Source: Notolepis coatsorum
Taxonomy: Eukaryota; Chordata; Actinopteri; Aulopiformes; Paralepididae
Length of the DNA: 64,000 nt
Assembly: GCA_963971535.1 (NCBI GenBank)
Contig: OZ020592.1
Span: forward strand, 122,923,465 to 122,987,464
Direction: 5' to 3'
Below the pieces are notes generated by a model that saw only the letters and a program-made list of their open reading frames with translations, did no database searches and was not told the origin of the DNA. Numbering within the stretch: position 1 is the stretch's first letter; each line of letters begins with the position of its first letter. Below, one piece after another: positions 35,144 through 45,853 of this stretch. Both the position numbers and the translations under genes were made by a program.

Positions 35144-38100
35144 AGTGCCTCGATAGCCCCACTTGACGATGTTGTTAGTAGGAGAAAGTTGGAAAACAAG
35201 AGTTACGTTGACATCATATCTTTATTTTCTCTCTCACTATATTCGAGAAAATACAGCGATATTGTCTTCGTACTGGAGTGTCTGGAAGATGATGATCATT
35301 CTACACCTCCGTCGGGTTTCGTATTGGGAGTTTATGCCGCTACATGCCTCTCAACTGCAGTCCTCCTTGCTGTGGCTGGTTGCGGTAAAACCTTCCAGCG
35401 ACACAGCTGGACTGTAGGACGCGCCGCTGTTGTGAGAAGCGGTGGGTTCCAGGTTGGTGAGTAATGTTTTGCTTGCAAGCTCCACTTGTCTGTTAGTGCT
35501 ATGGGGGCTAGCTGACAATGTTTACGAAAACCGGCCCCAGATTAGGGTTCTTTGTTCAGCCTTTAGGCGACGGCGGAGGATCCTGGTTTGAAGCCCATTA
35601 TAGCAACTAGTGGGCCACACGACCAGTAACTGGTGATCCCAGGATCTCTGGACGCGTGGGTACTTCTCTGTCACCGTATAAGGCCCCGTCTTTCATATAC
35701 AAATGAGAGTATACCCTAAACGAGGAAATGTGAGCATGGATGATCGTTATCGGAAAATCCATGTTCAAGTCGGATACAGCCCAGATGGGACTTGTACCGG
35801 CTCCGCCGGATGGTAAAATCACTGTTGTAAAACTGTGTTAACATCTCGTTTCTCTTCTCTCTTAAAAGGTGAGGAGGGTTTCAGAACGGCGGCCTGTCTG
35901 AGTGTGACTTGTTATATCGTTGTGTACGAGTTCAGGTGATAGCTGCTTAGCTTGCGTGCTAGTTGTGGCCTACTGTGTTAGCCAGTCAGCTGTTAGCTGC
36001 GGCGCTAGCTCGCTGTGTTTACCAGGAGCCTGTTGTGTCACTAGGCTAGGTAACGTTAGCTTGCTGCTATCGGCCGAGTGCGGCCGTTGGCTTAATGCTA
36101 CACTGTTGAACGTTCTGAGACTATAACATGCTTAAACACTCTGACTACGACGTCATCTTTGACAGAGGATGTTAGTCGAACCTACCCTGGGGCCAGCCGG
36201 CGAGGACTGCGTCAACAAGGGGGACCGTAGCGGCGGGATGGAGCGGCGATGCTGCCCAGGTCGACAACACAGGACGGCTGTGTTTACTACGGTGCCTTGT
36301 TAGAGACTGCAGTTTCGCTTGATCTGCGCTCACGGTAGGAAGGGTCCTGACCAGACCTTGAACACTTCTTCTTGCTTTCCCTTCTAAATGTTTTGTAAAT
36401 AACGATGTTTTCCAAAACGAGTGTTGCTGCACTACATTTAGGATACGACACGAGTTATGTGTGAATTGTCTTGTCACTGGTCTCCATGCAAATCGGGTTA
36501 TTTGTTACAGATGTGAAAATGATCTGGTTTGTTGTGTTGAGACACATTGTGTGTTCATGTACCGTGTACTCACAACTAAGGGGGTTAAACTAACCTATAA
36601 AGCTATGCTTAGTGACATATGAGTAAAGAATGATTATTTTCTCAGCCTGTAATGACAATGAACAGTGTGTTCACATATTAACAGGTTACATGTTTAACTG
36701 GCCGTATTAAGGGTAAAGTAGGAGGGGTGTTTTTTCCCCCCGGTTCCCTGGGGACTTCCTCACCCTCCTCTCAGACATGTTGTTACACTATATTGTGTCA
36801 CTGTGTGGTAGGGATACGATGTAACCCTTAGCTTAGTTGTTGGGGTTGTGCTAACCGCTTGAGAAACTATATTTTCCTAAAGAAAAGATTGTTTGGTAAC
36901 TTTTTCGTGTGTGCTTAGCAAGGCCTGTGGCCGATACTAATCGAGAATTATGTATTCTCTCATTATGAAAATGTGTTTTTGCCATTTTTTGTAGGTGATA
37001 AAGGGTTGTGTGTGTTGTTCGACCTACAACTGGGTTGGGTTGGCCACAGAAGCACATGTGTAAGTCTGGTACCGGGGCTCTTGAGAGGGCCCTCTCTATT
37101 CTGTGTTTTTTCCTTAGTAAAAATCAGATGGCAGGTTAGTACATGCTCTGTGTGAAGCTGTTAGACGCTTCATGGAGCTGACTATGACTGCGTCATACTC
37201 TTTTTTGTCATTACATCGTAGCATGGGTGTGGGGTCGTAAAGGGGTGAACTGGTAATCCTTTTCTCCCCTTCTTTGATGGGCAGGGGTTAAAACCGCCTG
37301 TCCTTCAAGGTTCCTGTCACGTTGCTGTTCGGCACGTTACAGGGTAAGACGGGGGGGGGGGGGGGGAGTTTCCTGGTCCCACGCCCTGGAATATTGGGCG
37401 TGTGCACCGCAGAAATTCCCCCGCCATAGAGTACGTCACTGTGCGCGTCTCTGTTGGTAGGACTTCCGTGTGCTGTTCGGGTCCATATGATGGATCTGTT
37501 TCGGGGGGTGGTCAGGGCTCCTCCTCACGAAGCTCCTATTCGGGCCTTCTGTGAGTTGGGACTCTCCTTCCATGTGAGGGAGCCTCCTCAGAGTACAGAG
37601 CCTCCTCCTCAGATTGTCAAGGTGAGTGGCACCTCAAGAAGGAGTCCTACTCTATTGTGTGTGTATTCGATTCAATTCGATTATTGAGTGTGTATGGGTT
37701 CAGTGCCTCCTCCCCGGAGAGCCCTAAAACCAAACTTTTACATGGCTCAAGGTGCAATATATTCTTTTCAATCTGTACAGCTCGCGTGGGAAGTCTCTCT
37801 GGGGATTTCCGTCTCCTCTCTATGGGAGGGTGGTGGAATGTAAAAATGTAAACAATTTTTACCCCCGGCTGTGTAGACTGGGATACATGCTGTTGGTGCT
37901 TCCTTCTTTTCTATTAAAAAGAGTTGGAGTTAGGAAGCATCACACCCCTCTTGTCGTTCCCCTGGGCGCCTTGGGAATTCAATGACAGGTCTAAATAGCC
38001 TGTTCATTGATGTGGTTGTGTCCCGACGCATGCATAGTGCTAGCTTGGGGTGTTCTGTTGAAGATCAGGCGAATGACTGGCACGCCTTGGTTGCTTGAGG

Positions 38101-38561
38101 TTAAAACAGCGTTTTTATAAAGCAACTGGGATGGAGGTTTTTCCTCTTCCGACGACCGGTGTTGGTTGTCGACGGATTCTCGTTCATATCTGGGGGATGA
38201 TGACGGAATGGATCTGAACATATGTAGAGGGGTCTCACGCCCTGGGGGTGGGCCACCGGGCGCGGTTCGCACTGAACGTCTGGGTGGCGCCTTCTTTTCA
38301 TGTTTAAGATCAACACGCATATCTGCCCCTTCTCCTGGAGTAGGCATGTCGGCGTGGTTAGGGCACGGGACTGGTTCTGGTCACGCTGGTCCGGATCAGT
38401 TAAACCCGTTGTCCGCCGGGGATGCAGATCTGCTGTTCTGGTACCCTGAGGGACTTGGGCTTTTTTCAGGGGGAAAAATGCCAGGTCGGTCCGGGTGTCA
38501 CAGGGTTAAGCGCTATGGAGACCCTGGTTGGGTACATTTTGTACTCTGCACTGTCGTAATG
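35144..38561 (+). other. DIRS-type element interior, no intact gene
   Basis: G/C-richer than its surroundings, with many short frames on both strands. No conserved motif was identified with confidence. A splice-donor-like AAG|GTGAGTGG follows the frame ending at about 37620. Confidence 0.4.
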
Positions 38562-38680
38562 GCTTACGGCCATGCCAACCTGTACACGCTCGATCTCGTC
38601 AGATCTCGGCCGCTACGCAGGTTGGTCCTGGTTAGTACTTGGTTGGGAGACCGCCTGGGAATACCAAGTACGGTGTGCTT
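38562..38680 (+). pseudogene. 5S rRNA-derived sequence
   Basis: The 119 bases align end to end with vertebrate 5S rRNA: GCTTACGGCCATGCCAACCT at the start, GATCTCGTCAGATCTCGG, the internal promoter region GGTTAGTACTTGGTTGGGAG and ACCGCCTGGGAATACCAAGT near the end. Differences in helix II are paired: CCAACCTG on one side and CAGGTTGG on the other form a perfect helix, where the usual form pairs CCACCCTG with CAGGGTCGG. The terminal helix is weaker (GTGTGCTT). No T-run terminator follows directly. It could be a transposed 5S copy, part of a 5S-headed SINE, or a diverged 5S variant. Confidence 0.8.
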
Positions 38681-39832
38681 GGGGCTGGTTCTCCATTCTT
38701 TTCGCTCCTCTCTCACGCATGGCGAAGAGGGGCCTGTTGGGGTGGTCTTTGACCTCCTCTGGTGACCCTGTGCTTCCCGTATCGCCGGGCCCGGTCCGAA
38801 GTAATGTTTCGTCCACCCGTAGGCCTGGGATAACCCTTTTTTGAAAACTGAAACACTTGTACTGCGGTGTAGCCAGTGTATACCCGCAGGTGTGTTTTGG
38901 AGTTTTTTCTTGAGGGGTTATAACCACCGCATTGGGTAACGCCAAAGTGGTTGATTCCCTGGTGTGTTGGAGCAGTGTCAACTCCCGGGTTACCCGGTTG
39001 AGGGTGCCACTGCACGTTCATGACGTCTGCCAAGCATGTCAGCCTTCTCTGCCTCAACCCCTCTGGGTGGATTTTTTTTAAATGGAGGCTTGGTCATGCA
39101 ACAACGCCAGCATACGCCCCTTCCGCCGGGGGGGCTGTTCTCAGCTGACTCCTTTGGCGCCTGTCCCGAGCAAGGCTCCAGGCTCGGGTTACAGCCTGTT
39201 GCCTGGTTTTCCCCGGTGCGCTGCCTGCTTCCGTTGGTTAACCCTTTTTTGTGTGCTTACGGCCATGCTGACTGCCTGTTCTGCAGGGTCAGTGTGCCAG
39301 GCGGTGTGCTATTGGGGGGAAAGGGCCCGCTCTTGGAGAAGAGGGGCCTTATCCGAATACGCTGGCGATGTGGGGGGCGGTGTCACTAAGTGACCGCCTG
39401 GTGGGGTCTTGATGCCTGGCGTCATTGACCTCTCCGGGCCCCCGTTTTCCAGGGGATCCAGTCCCTTCAGTGGGTCTGGGTCTTCCTTCGCGCTCCGCTG
39501 CTACGGCCTTGCCACGGGGTTGGGTTTGCCCTTGACCCCGTGATTCTGGGGGCAGTAACGAGGTTGTTCCCTCCGTTCGTTCCCGGGTGGCATGCGGGTT
39601 GTGCGTGTGTGTAGTCGTGGGGTCAGGCCACGGTCTGCTCACCCTGTGCGTTGAGTTGCTTGAGTGCCTCTTCGCACGGTCGGGTCCGTCGCCCTCCTGG
39701 GAACCTCCAATAGGGGGGGTGCCCTCCATTAGGGGGGGTCGGGGGGGCTCGGTCCTCCCTGATCTGATGGTTGTGGGGGGCCTTCAGCGGGGTGTATTTG
39801 TCGGCCGATGGCTCTCGCTCGGCCTCCCTTGT

Positions 39833-39915
39833 GCATGAGTGACGCCGAGCGAGAGCCATACGATACAGAATGTTAGGTTATGACTATAACCAAGTTCTGT
39901 TAGTAGTGGTGACGC
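39833..39915. repeat. Internal complementary region of the DIRS-type element
   Basis: 39833-39871 (GTGACGCCGAGCGAGAGCCA + TACGATACAGAA) is inverted relative to the left end. 39873-39915 (GTTAGGTTATGACTATAACC...) is inverted relative to the right end. The junction gives the expected circle-joint sequence. Confidence 0.75.
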
Positions 39916-39948
39916 TCGGCGTCCGACGCCGCTGCAGCCCTTGATCTC

Positions 39949-40112
39949 GCCTTGTGGTGAAAGCTTGGGAAGGAGGCGAGGGGGTGGCCCCACCTCTGCT
40001 TATATGGGAAGCTGATAGGGGTGTGGTCAGACAAATATTGGGATATAAAGGTACATTGTGGTCTTTTATTCAGTGCGCGTGCACGTGCGAGGACAGTGCA
40101 TGAGTGACGCCG
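39949..40112 (-). repeat. Right inverted terminal repeat of the DIRS-type element
   Basis: Reverse complement of 34981-35143 with few mismatches. Confidence 0.8.
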
Positions 40113-40157
40113 ACCGTCACCACTACTAACAGAACTTGGTTATAGTCATAACCTAAC

Positions 40158-40260
40158 GTTTCTTTATTAGTTGTCATACAAAAATACAGAATGCAGAAAT
40201 GGGATGAGGTACAACTTAGGGTAAGGTGCAATGAGGTATGAGTTCTAGTGCAAATCTCTT
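40158..40260 (-). mobile_element. LINE 3' tail fragment
   Basis: Matches 2216-2480 in order: TTTCTTTATTAGTTGTCATAC, then AGAATGCAGAAATGGGATGA. Noncoding. Confidence 0.55.
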
Positions 40261-40442
40261 TACTACTAAATATAAAGTGTCTAAAGTGAGTAAAGTGGGT
40301 GCTACAGTGATTTGTTTATTTAAAGTGTTTATTTAAAGGCAGTGCGGTTTTCTTTCAGGGTTTTCTCCCTTAGCCTTTGCGTTAATCGCAGAGACGAATC
40401 GCATCGGCGATCCTACAGAGACAATGCATGCGTGTGTGTTCC

Positions 40443-40478
<36 letters not shown>
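40443..40478. repeat. (GT)n microsatellite
   Basis: About 16 GT units. Confidence 0.95.
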
Positions 40479-40521
40479 GAGGATAATTGCATGCCAATTA
40501 AAGACCTCTGCGCAGGTCCTG

Positions 40522-40638
<117 letters not shown>

Positions 40639-41104
40639 CCCTACGCACACACACAAGGCATTGCGGTACCCTGCATCCCTAGGTGGACCCTCAGACTAGT
40701 GGAGGGAAGGAGTTGTCTTAATTCTCCATTCTAGTTTGGCTTCCGCTAGAACTAGCCACTTCCCCACAGCTTCTTTTCAAGTATTCAAAAACATAGTCTC
40801 ATAGATTAATGGGTTCACTCAACAGACTCCATTTCACTGTGCAAACGTCAGCGCTGCGGCGAGCACAACATCTAGGAGCGAGGCTTTCACAGAGTGAGGC
40901 CCGTTGGGAGATACAGCGCCGTAGCAAGCGTTGCTTTAATTACCTTGCGGTCTAACGTGTCTTCGTAATGCGATACTTTGTCAATTTGCCTGTTCTTTGT
41001 TTAACTCACTGAGTCAGCGCTTCTCTTATCAATTAATGTCTTTACGACACAGCTGTGTTTTGTTAGATGTTTAATTAATGCCTCAGGGTTCGTTAGGGTT
41101 AGAT
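40639..41104. other. Noncoding stretch, nothing recognised
   Basis: No supported gene or repeat. The last 40 bases (TTAGATGTTTAATTAATGCC...) are echoed on the far side of the hAT at 41491-41520. Confidence 0.5.
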
Positions 41105-41487
41105 CAGGGGTTCTCAAACTTTTTTATACCACGACCGCATTTTATTTAGGATTATTTTTGGCGACCCCCACACTTTTAATGTATCGCATAATTTCAACGT
41201 GGAATTAATTAAGGAATATCAAAATAAAAGCACACGTTGTTGAAATTGATCATGCATATTTATTAGAACATTTTATTACAGCACTATGTTATCAATATGC
41301 ATTTATAAAACGAGGCATATTTAGCCTAACATTGTATTTATTATTTAGCTTAAAATTATTTATTTTATTTAATATGTTGCCAGAACATTAAAAAAAATAT
41401 ATATTTTTTTTTATTTACTTGCCAATGCCCACTGTCACCTACCCACGACCCCACTTTGGGAGGCGACCCGTAGTTTGAGAACCGCTG
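41105..41487. mobile_element. hAT-type MITE (CAGNGGTTCTCAAAC ends)
   Basis: The left end CAGGGGTTCTCAAAC and right end (inverted) CAGCGGTTCTCAAAC match the termini of the vertebrate Charlie/MER5-like hAT group. The flanking 8-mers GGTTAGAT and GGTTGGAT agree at 7 of 8 positions. The A/T-rich 383-bp interior has no coding frame. Confidence 0.82.
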
Positions 41488-41636
41488 GGTTGGATGTTTA
41501 ATTAACACCTCTGGGACTCGACACAGACTGTACGGTATTTGGGGAAAGATTCTGCCCTTCCAGATTTTTTCTGCCTGTATTTGGATATAACCAACGAAGG
41601 CAGTAGGCTACAACGTGCATGCACACACAAAATGCA

Positions 41637-41705
41637 CATGCACGCACGTACACACATAAATACACACACACATGCATGCATGCACACACACACACACACA
41701 CACAC
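41637..41705. repeat. CA-rich microsatellite
   Basis: Imperfect CA repeats with CATGCATGCATG and CACGTACACA interruptions. Confidence 0.85.
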
Positions 41706-41984
41706 TGCAGCATTCGATTATCTGTCCGTTGTCAAGGATGTTTTAAAGGAGCACCATAATTCTCAAAACCAGCTGTCTGTAGAATGTTCACAGCTCTCAA
41801 AACACTGGAAGTAATTTGATGAGAACTCCACACCCTCCGGTGCCCTGAGGAGAGCAAGAGAAAACCTGGTGATTGATTTCCTGGTTGTTGTTTTTTTGAA
41901 ACAGCTGTTTGCATGCAGAGCAACGTCCTCGGAGCCATAATGCAGGTGGAACAGCTGGTGGAACAACAGGAAATAGTAACTATT

Positions 41985-42255
41985 ATTCTTCTTCTTCTTC
42001 TCTTCTTCTCTTCTTCCCCCCTTTCTTCCTCCTCCTTTTTCTCCTCTATCAACTCCTCATGTTCCTGATCCATCTTTTATCTTTCCTTCTCCACTATACA
42101 CTATTGCCCCCCTGCTATCCTCTCTCTCCTCTCCCCTCTTCTCCTCTCCTAGTCTCTCTGCTCCTCTCTCCTCCTCTTCTCCTCTCCTCTCCTATTCTCT
42201 CTGCTCCTCTCTCCTCCTCTTCTCTTCTCCTCTCCTCTTCTATTCTCCTCTCTAC
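41985..42255. repeat. Pyrimidine tract (CTT / CTCCT repeats)
   Basis: Plus-strand C/T content is near total, built from TTCTTC and CTCCTCTCC units. Confidence 0.92.
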
Positions 42256-42261
42256 ATGGCA

Positions 42262-42512
42262 AATGTTAAATGGCTGCTTTTTTATATAACGCTTTTATCC
42301 AAAGCGCTTTACAATTTGTTACTCACATTTGACACATTCACTCACACATTCACACACCGACGGCGGAGCCAACCATGCAAGGTGCCAACCTGCTCATCGG
42401 GAGCAATCAGGGGTTAAGTGTCTTGCTCAAGGACACATCGACACGCTGCCCGGGAGGAGTGGGAATCGAACCGGGAACCTCCGGATTGCCAGACGACTGC
42501 TCTACCTCCCTG
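42262..42512 (-). mobile_element. tRNA-derived SINE with L2-type 3' tail
   Basis: The minus strand reads AGGGAGGTAGAGCAGTCGTC (A-box region), CCCGGTTCGATTCCC (B-box), TGTCCTTGAGCAAGACACTT and finally AAGCGCTTTGGATAAAAGCG with TTATATAAA. The last part is the tail shared with L2 LINEs, implying mobilisation by L2 machinery. It sits between pyrimidine tracts. Confidence 0.85.
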
Positions 42513-43285
42513 TCGCCCCTATTCTCTCTGCTCCTCTCTCCTCTACTTCCCTCTCCTATCTTCTCTTCTCTCCTCCTCTTCTCTCTTCTCCCCTCTTCTA
42601 TTCTCCTCTCTACTCCTCTCCTCTCCCCTCGTCTCCTCCCCTCCCCTATCTTCTCCCCTCTCCTCTCCTCTCCCCTCTTCTCCTCTCTCCTTCCCTCTCT
42701 ATCTCTTCTCCTCTCCCCTCTTCCCTCCTCTCCTCCCACCATCATGTTGTGGATGCTGTTATCTGAAAGCCTTACCTCCGCACAGTATAATAAATATATA
42801 ATAAATATATAATACATATATAATAAATATATAATAAATATATACATGTTCAGCCCAGATGGCCATAGTGGGAATTGAGCCCCTGGCTCTGGCACTGTGT
42901 CAAGCCCTACATATTTGGCTACGCAGGAACTCTCCTCTCCTCCTCTCCTTTCCTCTCCTCCTCTCCTTTCCTCTCCCCCTCTCCTTTCCTCTCCTCTCCA
43001 CTCCTCCTCTCCTCGCCTTGCTTCTCCTCTTCTCTCTTCTCTCCTCTCCACGTCTCCTCTCATCTCCTCCTCTCCTTTCCTCTCCTCCTCTCCTTTCCTC
43101 TCCTCTCCACTCCTCCTCTCCTCGCCTCTCCTCTTCTCTCTTCTCTCCTCTCCACTTCTCCTCTCATCTCCTCCTCTCCTTTCATCTCCTCCTCTCATTT
43201 CCTCTCCTCTCCTTACCTTGCCTCTCCTCCTCTCCTCTCCTCTCCCCTCTTCTCCTCTCCTCCTCTCCTTCCCTTGTCTCAAATC
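42513..43285. repeat. Pyrimidine tracts with an A/T-rich island
   Basis: CTCCT-type tracts at 42520-42740 and 42928-43280 flank a TATAATAAATA tandem island (about 42786-42845) and some unique sequence. The second tract contains a roughly 120-base higher-order repeat (CTCCTCTCCTTTCCTCTCCT blocks). Leu/Ser and Arg/Glu frames are translations of the repeat. Confidence 0.9.
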
Positions 43286-43444
43286 CATATGACATTTGAT
43301 GGGGAGCACGTTCAGCCATAGACACGCCCCCCCAGGACACGCCACTAACCACCTCGGCCAGTCCTTTGTACCAGTAGCCATCCGACTCCACAACGATAGG
43401 CACAGACTCCTGCCAAGTGCTGGAGCTAATGGCTGGTGAAAATG

Positions 43445-43812
43445 AGAACTGTTAGGACTATCTGACTCTTAATAATAAACACTGTTAGGACTATCTGACT
43501 CTTAATAATAAACACTGTTAGGACTATCTGACTCTTAATAATAAACACTGTTAGGACTATCTGACTCTTAATAATAACCACTGTTAGGACTATCTGACTC
43601 TTAATAATAAACACTGTTAGGACTATCTGACTCTTAATAATAAACACTGTTAGGACTATCTGACTCTTAATAATAAACACTGTTAGGACTATCTGACTCT
43701 TAATAATAAACACTGTTAGGACTATCTGACTCTTAATAATAAACACTGTTAGGACTATCTGACTCTTAATAATAAACACTGTTAGGACTGTCTGACTCTT
43801 AATAATAAACAC
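43445..43812. repeat. 33-bp tandem array, about 11 copies
   Basis: The unit ACTGTTAGGACTATCTGACT + CTTAATAATAAAC is repeated with very few substitutions. Because 33 is a multiple of 3 the minus strand stays open as an 11-residue repeat (FIIKSQIVLTV), but there is no other evidence of coding. Confidence 0.95.
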
Positions 43813-43959
43813 TACACAAACTCTGGTCTACGGACCATGTATACCATCATCACTGTTACTACTGTCTGACTAAATCCTGCCACTCATTACTGTTATATTC
43901 TGATCTACTGTAATTGTATTTCCTATATTTATGTTGTTCTATTATTACCCTGCCCATAC

Positions 43960-44312
43960 CTGTACCTCCCTCCCCCTCCCCCTCCCCCATCTCTCCCCTC
44001 CTCTCCTCTCCTCTCCTCTCCTCTCTTCTCCTCTCCTCCCCCTCCCCTATTCTCCTCATCTCTCCTCTCCTCTCCCTTCCCATATTCTCCTCATCTCTTC
44101 TCTCCCCCCTCCCCTATTCTCATCATCTCTCCTCTTCTCTCCTCTCTCCCCCCTCCTCTTCTCTTCTCTCCTCTCGTCATCTCTCCTCTCTCCCCTCCTC
44201 TTCTCTCCTCTCCTCTCCTCATCTCTCCTCTCCCCTCCACTATTCTCCTCATCTCTCCTCTACCCCTCCTCTTCTCTCCTCTCCTCTCCTCATCTCTCCT
44301 CTCCTCCCCCCA
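43960..44312. repeat. Pyrimidine tract (CTCCT repeats)
   Basis: Nearly pure C/T on the plus strand over about 350 bases. Confidence 0.92.
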
Positions 44313-44414
44313 CTGTAAGAGTATGAAATCATACATTTGCAGTGGATGAAACTCCTGCGCATTTAGTTGCATGAGACGACTCTCATTCCTCCTCCTCCCC
44401 TGCCTATCCTCCTC

Positions 44415-44970
<556 letters not shown>

Positions 44971-45040
44971 TGCAAGCACGTAAACACACAAAGACTGGTG
45001 GGTTAGAGATCATCAAAATCATCAGAATGACAAAATAAAA

Positions 45041-45175
45041 CCTAACCTTACTGTCATGCACTTGTCCTAATATACTAACCTACACTGTAGCACTCAACCC
45101 TTTGATGAACATTGTTACTCAGCTGATAGAGTTGTGCCCTTCCTGCTGACTTGTCGTACAAAATGTGTAAGTCGC
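45041..45175 (-). repeat. Dispersed SINE/L2-tail repeat (inverted copy)
   Basis: Reverse complement of 14935-15062, about 90% similar by eye. Confidence 0.7.
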
Positions 45176-45502
45176 TTCTCCTCTCCTCTCCCTCCTCTCT
45201 TCTCCTCTCCCCTCCTCTCTCTCCTCTCCCCTCCTCTATTCTCCTCTCCTCTCCCTCCTCTCTTCTCCTCCATCCTCTCTTCTCTTCTCCTCTCCCTCCC
45301 CTCCTCTCTTCTCCTCTCTTCTCCTCCTCTCTCTCCTCTCCCCTCCTCTCTTCTCCTCTCTCTCCTCTCCCCTCCTTTCCCATCCTCTCTTCTCCTCTCT
45401 TCTCCTCTCCTCTCTCATCTCCCCTCCTCTCTTCTCCTCTCCCCTCCTATCTTCTCCTCTCCCTCCTCTCTTCTCCTCTCCCCTCCTCTCCTCTCTCTTT
45501 TT
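45176..45502. repeat. Pyrimidine tract (CTCCT repeats)
   Basis: Nearly pure C/T on the plus strand, ending in a T run at about 45497. Confidence 0.92.
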
Positions 45503-45853
45503 TTAATATATAATAGAAAATGCATGTTTTGATTGTGCCGTGGTGCCTTCTCTCATCATGACCTCGACCGCAGTATTCAGGCGCAGGTTGGATGGAGGGA
45601 GACGTAACTTTCCTGCTTGTTGTTGTTGATTATACTGATGAGAGAGAGCGGCCTTTTAGCCGTGGGTCTGTTTTCAACGACGGGAAGGCAGGTGAGTGAA
45701 GATGCTGTTCGCGGTTTTGACAGATGAAGAGGAGGCCTTGAAGTTTAGTTTGTCAGTGGATGAGAGGCATTTGAAGATCCCAGAATGATTTTGACAAAAC
45801 GAAAAATGGGTCCTTCAGTTTTTCTTTTGGCTGCTGTAAGGCATGTTCATAGG
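45503..45853. other. Noncoding stretch before the satellite
   Basis: Unique-looking DNA. Includes GGTTGGATGGAGGGAGACGT and a CAGGTGAGTGAAGATG donor-like site, but no exon that I can support. Confidence 0.45.

Larger units (their letters stand above)
34959..40157 (+). mobile_element. DIRS-type retrotransposon, coding region decayed
   Basis: Inverted terminal repeats (34981-35143 and 39949-40112, about 160 bp) face each other. An internal complementary region at 39833-39915 lies just inside the right one. Its left half is the reverse complement of the extreme left end (34959-34997), and its right half is the reverse complement of the extreme right end (about 40111-40157). That joined-ends layout is the hallmark of DIRS-group elements, which insert with a tyrosine recombinase and give no target duplication. 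Inside, only short broken frames remain, and no RT, RNase H or recombinase motif was recognised. The frames at 37454-37687 and 38166-39393 look like a decayed Gag at most. A run of 16 G lies at about 37351-37366. Confidence 0.7.

Noticed and set aside
42407-43393. 328-residue Arg/Glu/Gly-rich minus-strand frame
   Set aside because: It is produced by CTCCT-type pyrimidine repeats and crosses a SINE; there is no independent coding evidence.
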